64,000 nucleotides of DNA, taken from assembly GCF_000003815.2 (NCBI RefSeq), contig NC_049990.1, positions 3,194,438-3,258,437 on the forward strand, given 5' to 3'. The position numbers and the translations under genes were made by a program. Below the pieces are notes generated by a model. That model was not told where the DNA came from and did not search any database. It worked only from the letters and a program-made list of their open reading frames with translations. This document shows positions 1 to 11,007 of the stretch, one piece after another. This stretch comes from Branchiostoma floridae (Eukaryota; Chordata; Leptocardii; Amphioxiformes; Branchiostomatidae). The stretch's first letter is position 1. Each line of letters opens with the position of its first letter.

Positions 1-931
1 ATTCGTGTACTGGCCTATTCTTGTAATATATTTCCGACTCATAGAGCCTGCCTTTATGTTTGAGTTGTCCCCATGGTTATTACGATTATGGTAAACTGAC
101 CCAAGACCGACGAGAGCTGAGATTTGATCTAATTATAAACTCACGTGCATGAAGCGATCAAACAATTGTCTGCATCACCTGTGCGTGGCGCGCTGTTCTC
201 TGGTTGCGATTGTGGCAGTTGCGACTGATATATTTTCCCTTTTCGTCAATATCGACAATATCAGGGAAAACTGAAACCATTACAACATGCTAAAAATTCA
301 TAAATGTAAAACCTCATCAGTAGACAAAAATTGCCGTAATGAAGTCTGCTTTGGGGGCAAATAAAATCTTACGACGATAGCGAAATTTTGAACATGTTCA
401 AAATCCATTTCAGCTCTATTTTCGTCATAGGAGGCTCCCCGATATACTATGATTTACCTGCGATTGACGCAGGTACGCTCTAATGACCTCATCGTACGAT
501 GCACTACGATTCTTGTGACCACGGCTTCATATATTTAAACCATTGCTTCCGATTCTTTCCCGACTTACGACGTACTGCGTTTATGCCGCGCATAAAACCT
601 CCATCGCAGTCAATCGTACGATTCTTGTGACCGGGGCTTTAGTCATACTCTTACGTGTTACGAAATATCTAGGCTATAAAAAATCGGAGAAAAAAACAAA
701 ACAGTAACGCAGTAAACGAACCCCGCAGTGACGCAAGCTTGACACAAGTGCAGTGAGATGGCACCTTAACGTTATGGTGGAAAATTTCCTATCCACGCGA
801 ACGATCCCCCGTGTAATTATATCGCGGCGACGTAATAGAATTCCGGGAACACGACTTGCCGTAACATCGCGACTTAATCTTGTTTAGCTGCTGTCGATAA
901 TGAGACTAAATCACGCCGCCGTCGGCTGGCT
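1..931. other. No gene seen; left-edge intergenic DNA
   Basis: No open frame with coding character or plausible splice structure is visible on either strand. A short phrase reading CGATTCTTGTGACC occurs twice (about 508 and 619), each next to a CGTACGAT-type palindrome, which suggests a small degraded inverted or duplicated element. Nothing else is assignable. Confidence 0.5.
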
Positions 932-2150
932 GGTAACGACAATTTGGTTCCCGCCGTTTCATTTTAGTAATCACAGATCGGACTCTGCATACTAAGTACT
1001 TCTGTGTGCATGCTTTTCCGTGTAAATGCACAACTGAGTTAACTTATTATTATAACAGGTCACAAGAACGATCAACAAAGAGAAAACATGTATATAGAAA
1101 TATCAAAAATAAATAAACTGAAACGGAAATCACAGAGCTATCACAGAATTTCGGCTTCTTCTTGCTTCTTGGGAATGGTGAAAAGGTAACGACAATTTGA
1201 TTACCGCCGTTTCATTTTAGTAATCACAGATCGGACTCTGCATACTAAGTACTTCTGTCTGAATGCTTTTCCGTGTTAATGAATGAATGAATGCAAATAC
1301 TAGCTAAGAACAGGTCACAAAGATCAACGAAGAGACAACATGTATGTAGAGATATCACAGAGCTGTCACAGAAGTTCGACATCTTCTCGCTTCTTGGTAA
1401 TGGAGAAAATGTAATGACAATTTGATTACCGCCATTTCATTGTAGTAATTACACATCGATATCAGCATACTAAATACTTCTGTGTAGCGCATGCTTTTCC
1501 GTGTTAATGAATGAATGAATGTGCAACATAGCTAAGTACAGGTCACAAGAAAGAGAAAACATGCATATGAAAATATTACAGAGCTATTATAGAAGTCTTC
1601 TCGCTTCTTGATAATGGTGAAAATGTAACGAAAATGTGGTTACCGCTGTTTCATTTTAGTAATCACACATCGAACTCTGCATACTAAGTACATCTCTGTC
1701 AATGCTTTTCAGTCTTAATGAATGAATGAATGCAAATACGAGCTAAGAACAGGTCACAAAGATCAACGAAGAGAAAACATGTATATAGAGATATCACAGA
1801 GTTATCACAAAAGTTCGGCTTCTTCTTGGTAATGGTGAAAATGTAATGACAATTTGGTTACCGCCGTTTCATTGTAGTAATCACACTTCGATATCAGCAT
1901 ACTAAATACTTCTGTGTAGCGCATGCTTTTCCGTGTTAATGAATGAATGAATGTGCAACATAGCTAAGTACAGGTCACAAGAAAGAGAAAACATGCATAT
2001 AAAAATATTACAGAGTTATCACAGAAGTCTTCTCGCTTCCTGGTAATGGTGAAAATGTAACGAAAATGTGGTTACCGCTGTTTCATTTCAGTAATAACAG
2101 GTCGAACTCTGCATACTAAATACTTCTGTAGTGTATGCTTTTCCGTGTTA
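932..2150. repeat. Tandem satellite-like array, six ~220-bp monomers in an A-B dimer pattern
   Basis: Six head-to-tail copies start near 932, 1185, 1411, 1625, 1845 and 2057. Each begins with a GGTAACGACAATTTGGTTACC-like phrase cut short, then TTTCATTTTAGTAATCACA, GCATACTAAGTACTTCTGT, GCTTTTCCGTGTTAATGAA and AACAGGTCACAA. Monomers 2 and 4 share GCAAATACTAGCTAAGAAC and GATCAACGAAGAG. Monomers 3 and 5 share GATATCAGCATACTAAATAC, GTGCAACATAGCTAAG and ACATGCATAT. So the duplicated unit is a dimer of about 430 bp. No transposon ends were identified. Confidence 0.85.
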
Positions 2151-2479
2151 ATTAAGCCATGGGTTTGTCTATTAGTATCAGTTTTCTCGGCGGTTTTGAT
2201 ATTAATTTCAATTCACATCATCGCGCGCAGTTTGGGGTTCGCGTTAATTGAATATCATCTAGAGGTAATAGCTTCATATACTCCAGTGGCAATTTGTCAA
2301 CGCGACACGGCAATGATATTGTTTGTTTGTTTGTTTTGCATACCAGGTAAATCGTCTCATGGCCTAAAACACCAGGTTTGTCTTGAACAGTACAAGCTGC
2401 ATATCCGGAAAGATTTTTTAGAACCACTCACACCGGGAAGGACCCCTCCTCTTTTCGATAATTTGCTCAAGGTATCGCT

Positions 2480-2692
2480 CTCATCGGGGTGTGGTTAACG
2501 TCGATCCTATCAGAGGGTCGGCCCTAACCGAAGCTATGTACCCATTTTCACCTGAGTGAAGTGAGGAAAGTTGCGTTAAGTGCCTTTGCCATAACAAGGA
2601 CACAAGATCGGTGGCACATCAACGGATTCGAACCCAGAACTTATGGGTTATGAATCGAACACCCTGCCGATTGCGCCACACAACCCCACATA
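2480..2692 (-). mobile_element. tRNA-derived SINE, full-length-like copy (family 1)
   Basis: Read on the minus strand it starts with a tRNA-like head: an A-box-like TGTGGCGCAATCGGC and a B-box GGTTCGAATCC. The body follows: CACCGATCTTGTGTCC, AAAGGCACTT, TTTCCTCACTTCACTCAGG and GAAAATGGGTACATAGCTTC. The same body occurs at 22501-22690 and, split by another element, at 48980-50197. This fits the tRNA-type SINEs known from amphioxus. No coding capacity. Confidence 0.8.
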
Positions 2693-3277
2693 TTCGATCC
2701 AACACATTCTATTTTGTAAACAAACAAAAGATAGCAACCGTTTCTGTGTGAATAATAAGTTAGAGAAGCCACAAAGACTTATCCCAACTTCCCCACATTG
2801 ACAGACGAACAGAAAGCCACTTTTCTCTTGAAATCGCAGAACCCACAAATTTTAGAAAATGTGGGCCTTTTCGTCTCCCTCTGCTTAAAAAAAGTCAAAC
2901 CCAACCTGTTTAGAAATAGCGAACACTAGTATTAGAGTAGAATATTGTTCATGACTGTCCATTGTCACTATGTTTATACCATGTACTAGCAATTAGCCTT
3001 GACGGGCACGAACTTGCAAATAAACTTATTATTGATTAAAACACTAAAATAATAGCACACGAGTGGATTCATGAACACCATTGTAATATATCATCGGTCT
3101 GAAATTACGAGTTTGTCTCTGCTAAATGAACACCAGTGTAAATTAATGTATCGCATTTCTGAAAATACCTCCGCTAAATCCCCGGTAAAGCAGTTTTCAC
3201 ACCTGCACAGGTTCCATAAATCACGTTGTTACTCACGTGGATACAGGATAAAGCTGGGATGTACAGGTTTTAGGTGT

Positions 3278-3654
3278 NNNNNNNNNNNNNNNNNNNNNNN
3301 NNNNNNNNNNNNNNNNNNNNNNNNNNNNNNNNNNNNNNNNNNNNNNNNNNNNNNNNNNNNNNNNNNNNNNNNNNNNNNNNNNNNNNNNNNNNNNNNNNNN
3401 NNNNNNNNNNNNNNNNNNNNNNNNNNNNNNNNNNNNNNNNNNNNNNNNNNNNNNNNNNNNNNNNNNNNNNNNNNNNNNNNNNNNNNNNNNNNNNNNNNNN
3501 NNNNNNNNNNNNNNNNNNNNNNNNNNNNNNNNNNNNNNNNNNNNNNNNNNNNNNNNNNNNNNNNNNNNNNNNNNNNNNNNNNNNNNNNNNNNNNNNNNNN
3601 NNNNNNNNNNNNNNNNNNNNNNNNNNNNNNNNNNNNNNNNNNNNNNNNNNNNNN
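3278..3654. other. Assembly gap (377 N)
   Basis: The stretch is undetermined. It directly abuts the right half of a long hairpin element, so an unassembled palindrome is a plausible cause. Confidence 0.95.
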
Positions 3655-3735
3655 CAGGGTCATGCCTCCTCGTAATTTAGAGCTCGCAGACTCGTCGTCC
3701 GATCGATTTTCGCCTAATGTTAGGGGGGTATTATG
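3655..3735. mobile_element. Right arm of a long-hairpin MITE (truncated by gap)
   Basis: The sequence CAGGGTCATGCCTCCTCGTA, AATTTAGAGCTCGCAGA, then GATCGATTTTCGC and an AGGGGGTA end matches, almost base for base, the right arm of the complete palindromic element at 36176-36364. The left arm would lie inside the adjacent run of N. Confidence 0.75.
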
Positions 3736-4399
3736 ATACTTGCCAACAACTCCAGGATATCTAGTGACATAGTATTGATACTTGTGGGAATCAGATATAC
3801 AAAAAAACAAACATAATCAGATCTAATTTCCGCAAAGTAAGCATGTCAAAGTAGTACGCTATTCCGTTGTCTCCATTGCTGCTGTTGTTAATTGAAACAT
3901 GTCAAGTCCAACATGGAATGGGGCGAAAACTTTCTAAATCCGACAAAGTTTTAACTTAACAATATCTTATCAAATACATAACTTAGAGATAGAAATAAAG
4001 ATATCCTGATGAATAGAGCACTGCGTGTTCTCCGTTAACGAGCAAAATCCAACTTAACATGTAAGCAGCGAGTTGAAATATAAGTGTCTTACTTATGCGC
4101 ATAATAACTTTGTGATATATCTTTCTAATCTGATAGGTACGTATACGTAGACCTCGTGTTGTTGCCCTGAGCACGGAATCCCCAAATGAGCGATGTGTGC
4201 TGCGTGGTAATGTAGGTTCTAATGTGTCTAAGTGCAGTAGATGTAACTTAATGATATACACATAGTAGGTAGCGGGTTTATGTAATGATCTAACAATACG
4301 CACAATGTAGAAACTTCAACTACCAATTTCTAAATGCAAAGAAAGTTAAAAGATTGTTTCTTATGTTTCAAGTTTCTTTTTAATACCAAGTACACAGAG
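3736..4399. other. No gene seen
   Basis: AT-rich intergenic DNA. One open frame of about 106 codons on the minus strand has no recognisable domain and no supporting splice or promoter context, so it is not called. Confidence 0.4.
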
Positions 4400-4690
4400 T
4401 TAAATCCTTCCCGCACCAGATGGTACATAAGGCGGCGCCCATCTCAGTTTCAGTAGCTTTGGGCCACCCTGGCACCCAGCTTTTATACAATCACTACACA
4501 GCAGGGGGCTAGTCCACTGGTAATGGTCTGTGTGTTCAACGTCTATACTTTTTTCAGAAGCTGAGTGCTAAGCAGAGAAAGCAGCATGTACCATTTTTTA
4601 ATGTCTTAGGTATGACTCGGACAGGGATCGAACTCACGATCTTCAGACTGCAAAGCGAACACTCTACCCAGTCGGCCATTGCACCGGTAT
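4400..4690 (-). mobile_element. tRNA-derived SINE, family 2, with head
   Basis: On the minus strand the head reads CCGGTGCAATGGCCGACTGG followed by a B-box GAGTTCGATCCC. The body contains AAATGGTACATGCTGCTTTC, TGCTTAGCACTCAGC, CCAGTGGACTAGCCCCCTGC and ends near GGCGCCGCCTTATG. A second copy without the head lies at 38420-38650. The two family members share the body but differ in completeness. Confidence 0.75.
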
Positions 4691-5133
4691 CAATAAAGAC
4701 GTGTTAAAGATGGTTTGTTTGTTTGTTAGTGTACATCATAAAATCATGCCACTACTCTTCCTGGAGTCATAGTAATAAGAATAAATGAAATACATGAAAT
4801 GAAAAAAAAAAGTTCGATGCCCACAACTCCCTAGACTCTCCCAGACTGACTACGCTGACTGTTATAGAGAGACTGCTTTGCCAGCGGAGTTTTGCTACCA
4901 GATGAGTTGGCTGGCAACCTTAGCAGGGACTTATTCCCCTGGCCAATTTCCCGATTTTTTTTGCCAAACTGTACTACCCCCGTACCCCCGTACGACGGCG
5001 TGGTGGAGGCACCCCCCCCCCTGCCCCGGTATATTTATGTCTCACACTTTAAGGACATGTTATACAGCAGAGAGCTCGCCATAATCGCCATGATGGACAT
5101 GTGGTGCCCAGCTGGCACGCTGTAAACTTGATG

Positions 5134-5290
5134 GCTGCTAAAGTAAGAACGACCCTCACTCACATCAAACTTTAAGTACAAATGATTCTCACAGCTCCTA
5201 AACTTTAAGTAGAAACGATCTTTATCGACCTTAAACCTTAAATAAAAACGACATTTGCCGCTACTAAAAGTAAACGTGATCTTTAACTGG
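5134..5290. repeat. ~33-bp minisatellite, about 4-5 diverged units
   Basis: Units begin AAACTTTAAGTACAAATGAT, AAACTTTAAGTAGAAACGAT, AAACCTTAAATAAAAACGAC and AAAAGTAAACGTGATC, each about 33 bp apart. No open reading frame of interest runs through them. Confidence 0.6.
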
Positions 5291-5499
5291 CCTTACGGTG
5301 GTAACCTGCCACATTAACGGCACTCTGGCGGTACTGCTGTGATCAATTTGTGGTTTACTCAGTGGTCAGAGAGAGCAAAAAGTTGGACAACCACCAACTC
5401 TCGGCTGGACGCAAGAAGGCGGCAAGTCAGTGTCTTTTTGGACTTACGATTACGTATACAGCAACATAGTCCAGTCTTCAAGTTTGACAATGACAATGA

Positions 5500-5557
5500 T
5501 GAGAGAGACAGAGACATAGACAGAGAGAGACAGAGACAGACAGACAGACAGACAGAC

Positions 5558-5606
<49 letters not shown>

Positions 5607-5636
5607 CAGAGAGAGAGACAGACATAGAGAGACAGA

Positions 5637-5684
<48 letters not shown>

Positions 5685-5805
5685 GATAGAGACAGACACT
5701 GTCAGACAGACAGACAGACAGACATAGAGAGAGACAGAGAGAGAGACAGAGAGAGAGAGAGAGACAGAGAGACAGAGAGACAGAGAGAGACATAGAGAGA
5801 GAGAG

Positions 5806-5849
<44 letters not shown>

Positions 5850-5865
5850 AGAGACAGATACAGAG
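5500..5865. repeat. Compound microsatellite (GA)n/(GACA)n
   Basis: About 365 bp of nearly pure purine-rich repeat, mixing GA, GACA and GAGACA units. Long open frames across it (Ser-Leu-rich on the minus strand) come only from the repeat and are not genes. Confidence 0.95.
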
Positions 5866-6095
5866 ACAGAAAATGATTTAAACTTGACAAGCCAAACAGG
5901 GAAAGACAGCCTTACCATCTTAATATTGGAGAAGATTCACAATACAGACAAGTTTTAAACGTGAGCAACGAAGTTTTTTGGTGGAAAATAGAGAGAGCTC
6001 CACCCTACAGCCGTTACGCTAATGATTCTGCGTTAGAGTGAAACGCTTTTTTAGGGGCGGAATGGGGTTGATGTGCGCCCTACTACTTGACCTAA

Positions 6096-6404
6096 AGGTG
6101 GGTTCACACATGCGTATATATTCAAGTCCGTTTGAGGTGCGTATGAAGCTCTTAGTCTCTACCAGGCTCCACATGTCGCGGGAAAAATAGTACAAATTGG
6201 ACAAATATAGATACATAACACGTCAGATGAGTTAGCTGATTGAGAAGTATGGTTAGTGACCCAGCTAACTTCGCTGACATGTTACCTGTTTACGTTTGTC
6301 CAAATTCTAATATTTTTCCAACGACCTGTGGGGCCTGGTGGAGGTAAATACTCCCATGCGCGCCTCATACGGACTTAAATATATACGCACGTGTGACCCC
6401 ACCT
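6096..6404. mobile_element. Foldback MITE with TAA target duplication
   Basis: Left end AGGTGGGTTCACACATGCGT is the inverted partner of the right end ACGCACGTGTGACCCCACCT. The arms stay paired for roughly 130 bp (TATATATTCAAGTCCG against CGGACTTAAATATATA; ACCAGGCTCCAC against GGGGCCTGGTGGAG). TAA flanks both sides (6093-6095 and 6405-6407). A 3-bp TWA duplication is typical of PIF/Harbinger-type elements; that assignment is inferred. Confidence 0.8.
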
Positions 6405-6659
6405 TAACATCCATTTGCTGTGATCCTTTTATACCCAAAAGTTCCCTTCCTTCCTTCCCTCCCAATCGACTCATTTCCCCCTTTAATCTTATTCTTACAT
6501 CCCAACACTTAAAGACTTAAACTTCGATCTAAATGCTACTCAAAAAGTACAGGCTTGTGTTTACCTGGGCTTGCTGTACGCCCGCCCGCCCGGCTGACAG
6601 CGGATCCCGTCTCTAACGGGGGATAGGCACGACAAGCGGGTGGTATTTAGAAAAGATTG

Positions 6660-6900
6660 GACCGACGCTATCGCACCTGCGGCTCACGTCTCAACAGGTG
6701 TGCACGCGCCGTTCACGTGCTCTTACGCCGCGACTAATTCCCATCCCCTCACCTCCAGTTAAGTGGATCTCTTCTGACAACGTTCTTATCTCAGAGCGCC
6801 GATCCCTGGAGGCTGCAGTTCGCACAACACGCGACAGGTGGCGCTGGTGTGGTACGATTTGAGACACGATTTCAGGAGCTTCAATATTCTTATCACACAA
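6660..6900. other. GC-richer island, no gene called
   Basis: A minus-strand frame of about 69 codons reads Arg/Glu-rich and could be a decayed transposase piece, but no motif can be named. Confidence 0.25.
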
Positions 6901-7098
6901 AAACTACCATCTGCAATGCACAGAGGTTAAATTCAAAGTCCTACGCTTGACACCATGACCGCTGAAAGAGTAACGCTGGTTCACCTTTATCCGCGGGGTA
7001 ACCTATATACGTTAAAAAAATGATATTTAGTGATATTTAAGCCGGCGGACGGTTGGAATTCAAACAGTAGTATCTTGAACTTCGACCTGATACCCTTA

Positions 7099-7167
7099 GG
7101 GCCGATTTACACGAGGCAAAAAATCAAACGACGTACGTCGTTCAAACTGCCTCGTGTAAATCGGGCC
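7099..7167. mobile_element. 69-bp hairpin MITE, TTA target duplication
   Basis: GGGCCGATTTACACGAGGCA at the left pairs exactly with TGCCTCGTGTAAATCGGGCC (one base offset) at the right, with a small ACGACGTACGTCGT palindrome in the loop. TTA is present on both sides. The GGGCC-GATTTACAC terminus and the TTA duplication suggest a Harbinger-type non-autonomous element. Confidence 0.8.
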
Positions 7168-7170
7168 TTA

Positions 7171-8363
7171 AATAACGTTTTTTTTTTACAATACAACGCT
7201 AGCGATACAGGCGGTTTCTTGATGAAATATCACCATAACTAGCTACATATCGCTGAAATTCCGAAAAGAAGGAAACATTCCCATGCGGCACGCTCCCCAC
7301 TGTGACAAGAATTTTCCATCACGAGCGGAGTCGCCTGAGGTAAAGCTTCCCACTAATTCCTTCCAATTTGGCGGTTACGGAATAGATAACTACCGGGTAC
7401 CTGACCCGCATGTAAGGACACGGGTGGGGTAGGGTTCGGTAAGTGGGATTTGGCGACTTTGTGGTGACTGTAATTAGACATACTGTGTCAACCAGTGTCA
7501 CCTGTCTTAAGATGTTTTCACATGATATTAGCTATAGATTGCACTTATGGTAAATCCAAACATTCAAGAGAAAATATATATAGCGGTGCCGTATCCAGGT
7601 GATAGGCTTATATGAGCGGCGCCATGGAGTAGAGTATATACGTACAACAATGTTGATACATTCGTCATCAATTCAATCATGGACAAAATCAAACAAATAT
7701 GAGACATGATACGCATAGAAGCACAGTAGAGGAATAGGAAAATCGTACTGACTGTTGCCAAAATGCGTTTCCAAATTTTACTTTGTTCTACCTTGAACTC
7801 ACCATGTAAAACACTCTTCACTCCTATCACATTTTATTTAAGTTCTATCTATCTATTGTTCTTCAAATTCTACACAAATAAATCGATGCATCGAGCCCTT
7901 TTTGTTCTAAGATTTGAAAAAAAAACCTTTTTCTAAGTCAACTTTTTACTTATTTAATATCTGTTTTTCCCCCCGCTGGTTGCTTCACCAGGACTTCTGA
8001 TGTTCTTATTCTTGTCTTGAATGAAAAATGTCTTCTAGTTTTCCACTGTCCCTAAAAGTAGAACACTCCTTGCGGGTATTGTTGTAAACGCCAAGGTCAA
8101 GTGAAGAATGATCACGCCATAAAACGGTTTTACATCCGACCATATGGTGATGCGCACATTACACCTGCTGATGACTCCGCAAATATCAATACAACTTCCC
8201 GTTAAACGCACCTCTCATGGACAGGCTACGGTTTTAGCCTGGAGAAAAATCAATGATTACCTTACCTGAATCAATGTTCTACCGGTGCTGGGCGGTGTTA
8301 GATGATGCTCCGTGTCGGATCGTGTGGTGTTGTATTGACTTTAGCCTACAGCAGGCCTTTTTA
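7171..8363. other. No gene seen
   Basis: Intergenic DNA with scattered short open frames of 60-90 codons and no domain, splice or repeat signal that can be named. Confidence 0.35.
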
Positions 8364-8515
8364 GAGCCATGTTGATTTGATTGTTTGGATGACAACCGCG
8401 CGCGCGTCAATTTTCGGCCGTTTTTAGAAGTTCTCAACCATGCTGTAGATCGAACGACGCAGCAGCAAAATGAACAAATATGTGCTGCAGATTTGGAAAA
8501 AAAAAATTCATACGA
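8364..8515. mobile_element. Truncated copy of the GGATGACATCC MITE family
   Basis: After a TTA flank comes GAGCCATGTTGATTTGATTG, TTGGATGACAACCGCGCGCG, TCAATTTTCGGCCGTTTTTA, then GATCGAACGACGCAGCAGC. The reverse complement of the right arm of the element at 9257-9665 shows the same order. The opposite terminus is missing. Confidence 0.65.
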
Positions 8516-8600
8516 CATAACTGAAGCACTGGGTGCCGGGATTCGAACTCATGCGACATTAGCACCAGGCTAGAGGCGAGTAAAAACAGTCTCATGAGTA

Positions 8601-8790
8601 CTCTCCAAGCAGAGGTTCGGCTCCGGCTGTTTTTTTTAAACGTTTTTTAGTTTTTTTTTTATCGGGCTTTCTTTATTTGTCATTTTTTCCTGAAGTATGC
8701 CAGTTTTCACACAGCAAGATACAAAACAAAATACAAAGCCCGGTAAAAACGACTAAAAGTATAGCCGGAGCCTAACCTCTGCTTGGAGAG
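8601..8790. mobile_element. MITE with CTCTCCAAGCAGAGG termini
   Basis: Left terminus CTCTCCAAGCAGAGGTTCGG with CTCCGGCT pairs with right terminus AGCCGGAGCCTAACCTCTGC plus TTGGAGAG. The AAAACGTTTTT- and GTAAAAACGAC-like inner parts also pair partly, and the centre is T-rich. The same terminal sequence is found at 14407-14577, 32246-32372, 58135-58255 and as single ends at 38020-38035 and 57675-57720. Confidence 0.85.
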
Positions 8791-8799
8791 TATCCCCTG

Positions 8800-8885
8800 A
8801 GTCCTAGGATTCGAACCCAGGTCCACCAGCTCACTAACCCAACGCCATCACCGCTACTGAGGCCAAAAGGTCCAGACTAGTTGGA
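8800..8885 (-). repeat. tRNA-like SINE head fragment
   Basis: The minus strand carries a B-box GGTTCGAATCCTAGG preceded by GTTAGTGAGCTGGTGGACCT, as in a tRNA-derived SINE head. No matching SINE body follows, so this is an orphan head or an unrelated tRNA-like relic. A similar B-box (GAGTTCGAATCCC) lies at about 8535-8550. Confidence 0.35.
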
Positions 8886-9256
8886 CTGGTCAGTTGGTGG
8901 TACTTGAACCTCACTGCTATGTATCCGATAAACACAAACATGCATAGCAACAACCTCAAACTTTTGAAGTGGAGCAACAACGTAACGCTCTAGAATGTAC
9001 TTCAACATGACAAAGTCGTAACTTAGGCGTTCTAGTACATACCTGTTACGTGTGTAAACTTTACTGGTCCATGCCGCCGTTCCCGAACGCCGATCCCGTC
9101 ACGTACCGATAGCGATCCGTCACTCCCTTCGGGGCCCCTCGCGCCCAACCACCGTGAAATGTCCGGCTGTTCCCCGCTGATGTTGACAGAGACGCACGAG
9201 CGCTGCCCACACTTCGCCTTAACCACCGCCTTGGCTAGGAATAGCTCTGTACATAA

Positions 9257-9665
9257 GGCCACGTGGATTTGATTACATGGATGGCATCCTCTTGGAACAC
9301 AAAAACTGATGCGAGTATGCGAAGAAAAAAAGTTTGACCCCCCAAAAATTGCCTTCATTATGAAATGTAAGTATTCAGGAAGGTTGAACATATGACTGAA
9401 TATACAGAATATATAATGCACCTAAAAACAATTTCTTCATTTTTTCTTCTTCGCATCTTGGAATATTCTGTGACATTAGTATACGTTTTCCGACATTTGT
9501 TTTTGCAGTCCACGGCATATATTTGCTTCTTTTGAAGCTGCGCCGTACGATTTACGATATGTTGCAATATGTTACAATATATAAAACTTTTTAAAATCAT
9601 TTTTGGAAACGGCCGGAAATTGATGCGCGCGAGGATGTCATCCATATAATCAAATCACCATAGCC
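9257..9665. mobile_element. GGATGACATCC-family MITE, complete, TAA duplication
   Basis: The left arm GGCCACGTGGATTTGATTAC, ATGGATGGCATCCT pairs with the right arm AGGATGTCATCCATATAATC, AAATCACCATAGCC. TAA flanks both ends (9254-9256, 9666-9668). Related copies are at 8364-8515, 59919-60242 and 61876-62222. No transposase frame is present, so the element is non-autonomous. Confidence 0.8.
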
Positions 9666-9668
9666 TAA

Positions 9669-10639
9669 TGTACAGGGAGTGGTCCGGGTGTAATACGGGT
9701 TAACTGGCGATGGCCACGACGGAAATGACCACCACTTCACATGCAGGAGATGGAAAGGGTGGTTAACACTGAGTGCTTGACCTGTGGTCACAGGCAGTGT
9801 TTTACACTACGGCCATTCTAATTTGATGCTTTGGTTGACGTTTCTGAAGAAGATTGTGCCGTACTACAAGAGTTTACGGGGAATTTTTGTAAGTGATGAA
9901 GTATGTAGTGTCACCTTGGTACATAGTTTCAGGGAGACTGAATATAGTCGATCCAGATAGGATAGTTTACAATAATTTAGATGCAATGTTATATACATAG
10001 ACTTATTTGATATATTGGTTGACCTATCTGAAGAAAAATGTACTGAACTGGTATAAATCCAAGGTAACATTACAAACTTCCACCAACTCTGTTTTTATGT
10101 AGATATAATATCATTTGGAATGTTACCTTGCATATAGTCGAGTCAGAAAGATTGGCTGACAATAGTTATATATGCAGTGTTATATACACGGAAAAATTTG
10201 ATGTTTTGGTTGACGTATCGGCAAAAAATCTTGCGTAGCAAAGTAGTTGGTCACAAGTTACTAGTAGTTTGCTGCACAAAAATGAAGATTGTCTTTTTAA
10301 CAAGACAACAGCAACCAGTAACGCTGGGTTGAACGGCTACTGTCGATTCAATTCCTTGATAAAAACGATAACTGCGCGCATTAAAATGTCTTTACGGCCG
10401 TGCCAGCCTGTGAATGAGGGGGGGGGGGGGCAATGACAACCGAAATATGACCTCTACCTTTGACCTTACAACGCCTAACATTTACCAACACTCTAAGAAT
10501 CTACGATTCACCTGTAACGATCACTTCAGATGGCTTCAGGCAACGCTGCACCCACTTTTCCTGCCGAAAGCGTCGTGTAATGTTTACAATGGCACAAATT
10601 GCAGAAACTCCGTGAACTTGTTTGACCCGTGACGTTGCC
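9669..10639. other. No gene seen
   Basis: AT-rich intergenic DNA. Three loosely similar stretches around TTTGATG(C/T)TTTGGTTGAC followed by AGAAGA/GCAAAA (about 9820, 10005 and 10200) suggest an old ~190-bp duplication, too diverged to delimit. Confidence 0.35.
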
Positions 10640-11007
10640 CTTTGTCGTCCGTGACGTCACAGCCGTGTCACGTGATTGATGACGGGGAACACCCTAGCAA
10701 CCGGATTGCTGATTCGGTCATTTAAAATGATACAGCAGGATCTTTTTGGGGGCAGCAATTCCTATATAGGCGTGGTTATACAATGTGGAACGTTTGGGTT
10801 ATGGGAAAATACGTGAAATTCTAGTTTTGTTTTCGATTTCTTGAGTTCACGTGCCTATCACGTGATAGGCGCATGCTCGCCTTGACAACCGCACTGTTGA
10901 CCATCATCATCCGGTCTCCAGACTTCGTAACTTCGGCTCGGTGTACACTTCGCTCTCAACCATGCACAAAATTACCCATTCTACAAAATCCAAACATTGG
11001 TGAACAG
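10640..11007 (+). promoter_or_regulatory. Promoter-like block with CRE, E-boxes, X-box-like site and a candidate first exon
   Basis: A palindromic CRE (TGACGTCA, near 10650) is followed by an E-box TCACGTGA (near 10666) and CCTAGCAAC, which resembles half of an RFX X-box. A perfect 18-bp palindrome GCCTATCACGTGATAGGC lies at 10853-10870. About 100 bp further, ACCATGCACAAAATTACC begins a 13-codon frame that stops just before GAACAG/GTAAGC, a good splice donor at 11007/11008. This could be a non-coding first exon on the plus strand. No following exon was found, and the minus-strand export-adaptor gene ends nearby. Confidence 0.4.

Noticed and set aside
2514-2690. tRNA gene candidate
   Set aside because: The B-box and A-box belong to a SINE head: a SINE body follows directly and the cloverleaf is not complete. 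The same applies at 4610-4690, 8800-8885 and 50131-50197.
5359-5918. Ser-Leu-rich minus-strand ORFs of ~145 codons
   Set aside because: They come from the (GA)n/(GACA)n microsatellite, open in several frames at once, with no start context or splice signals.
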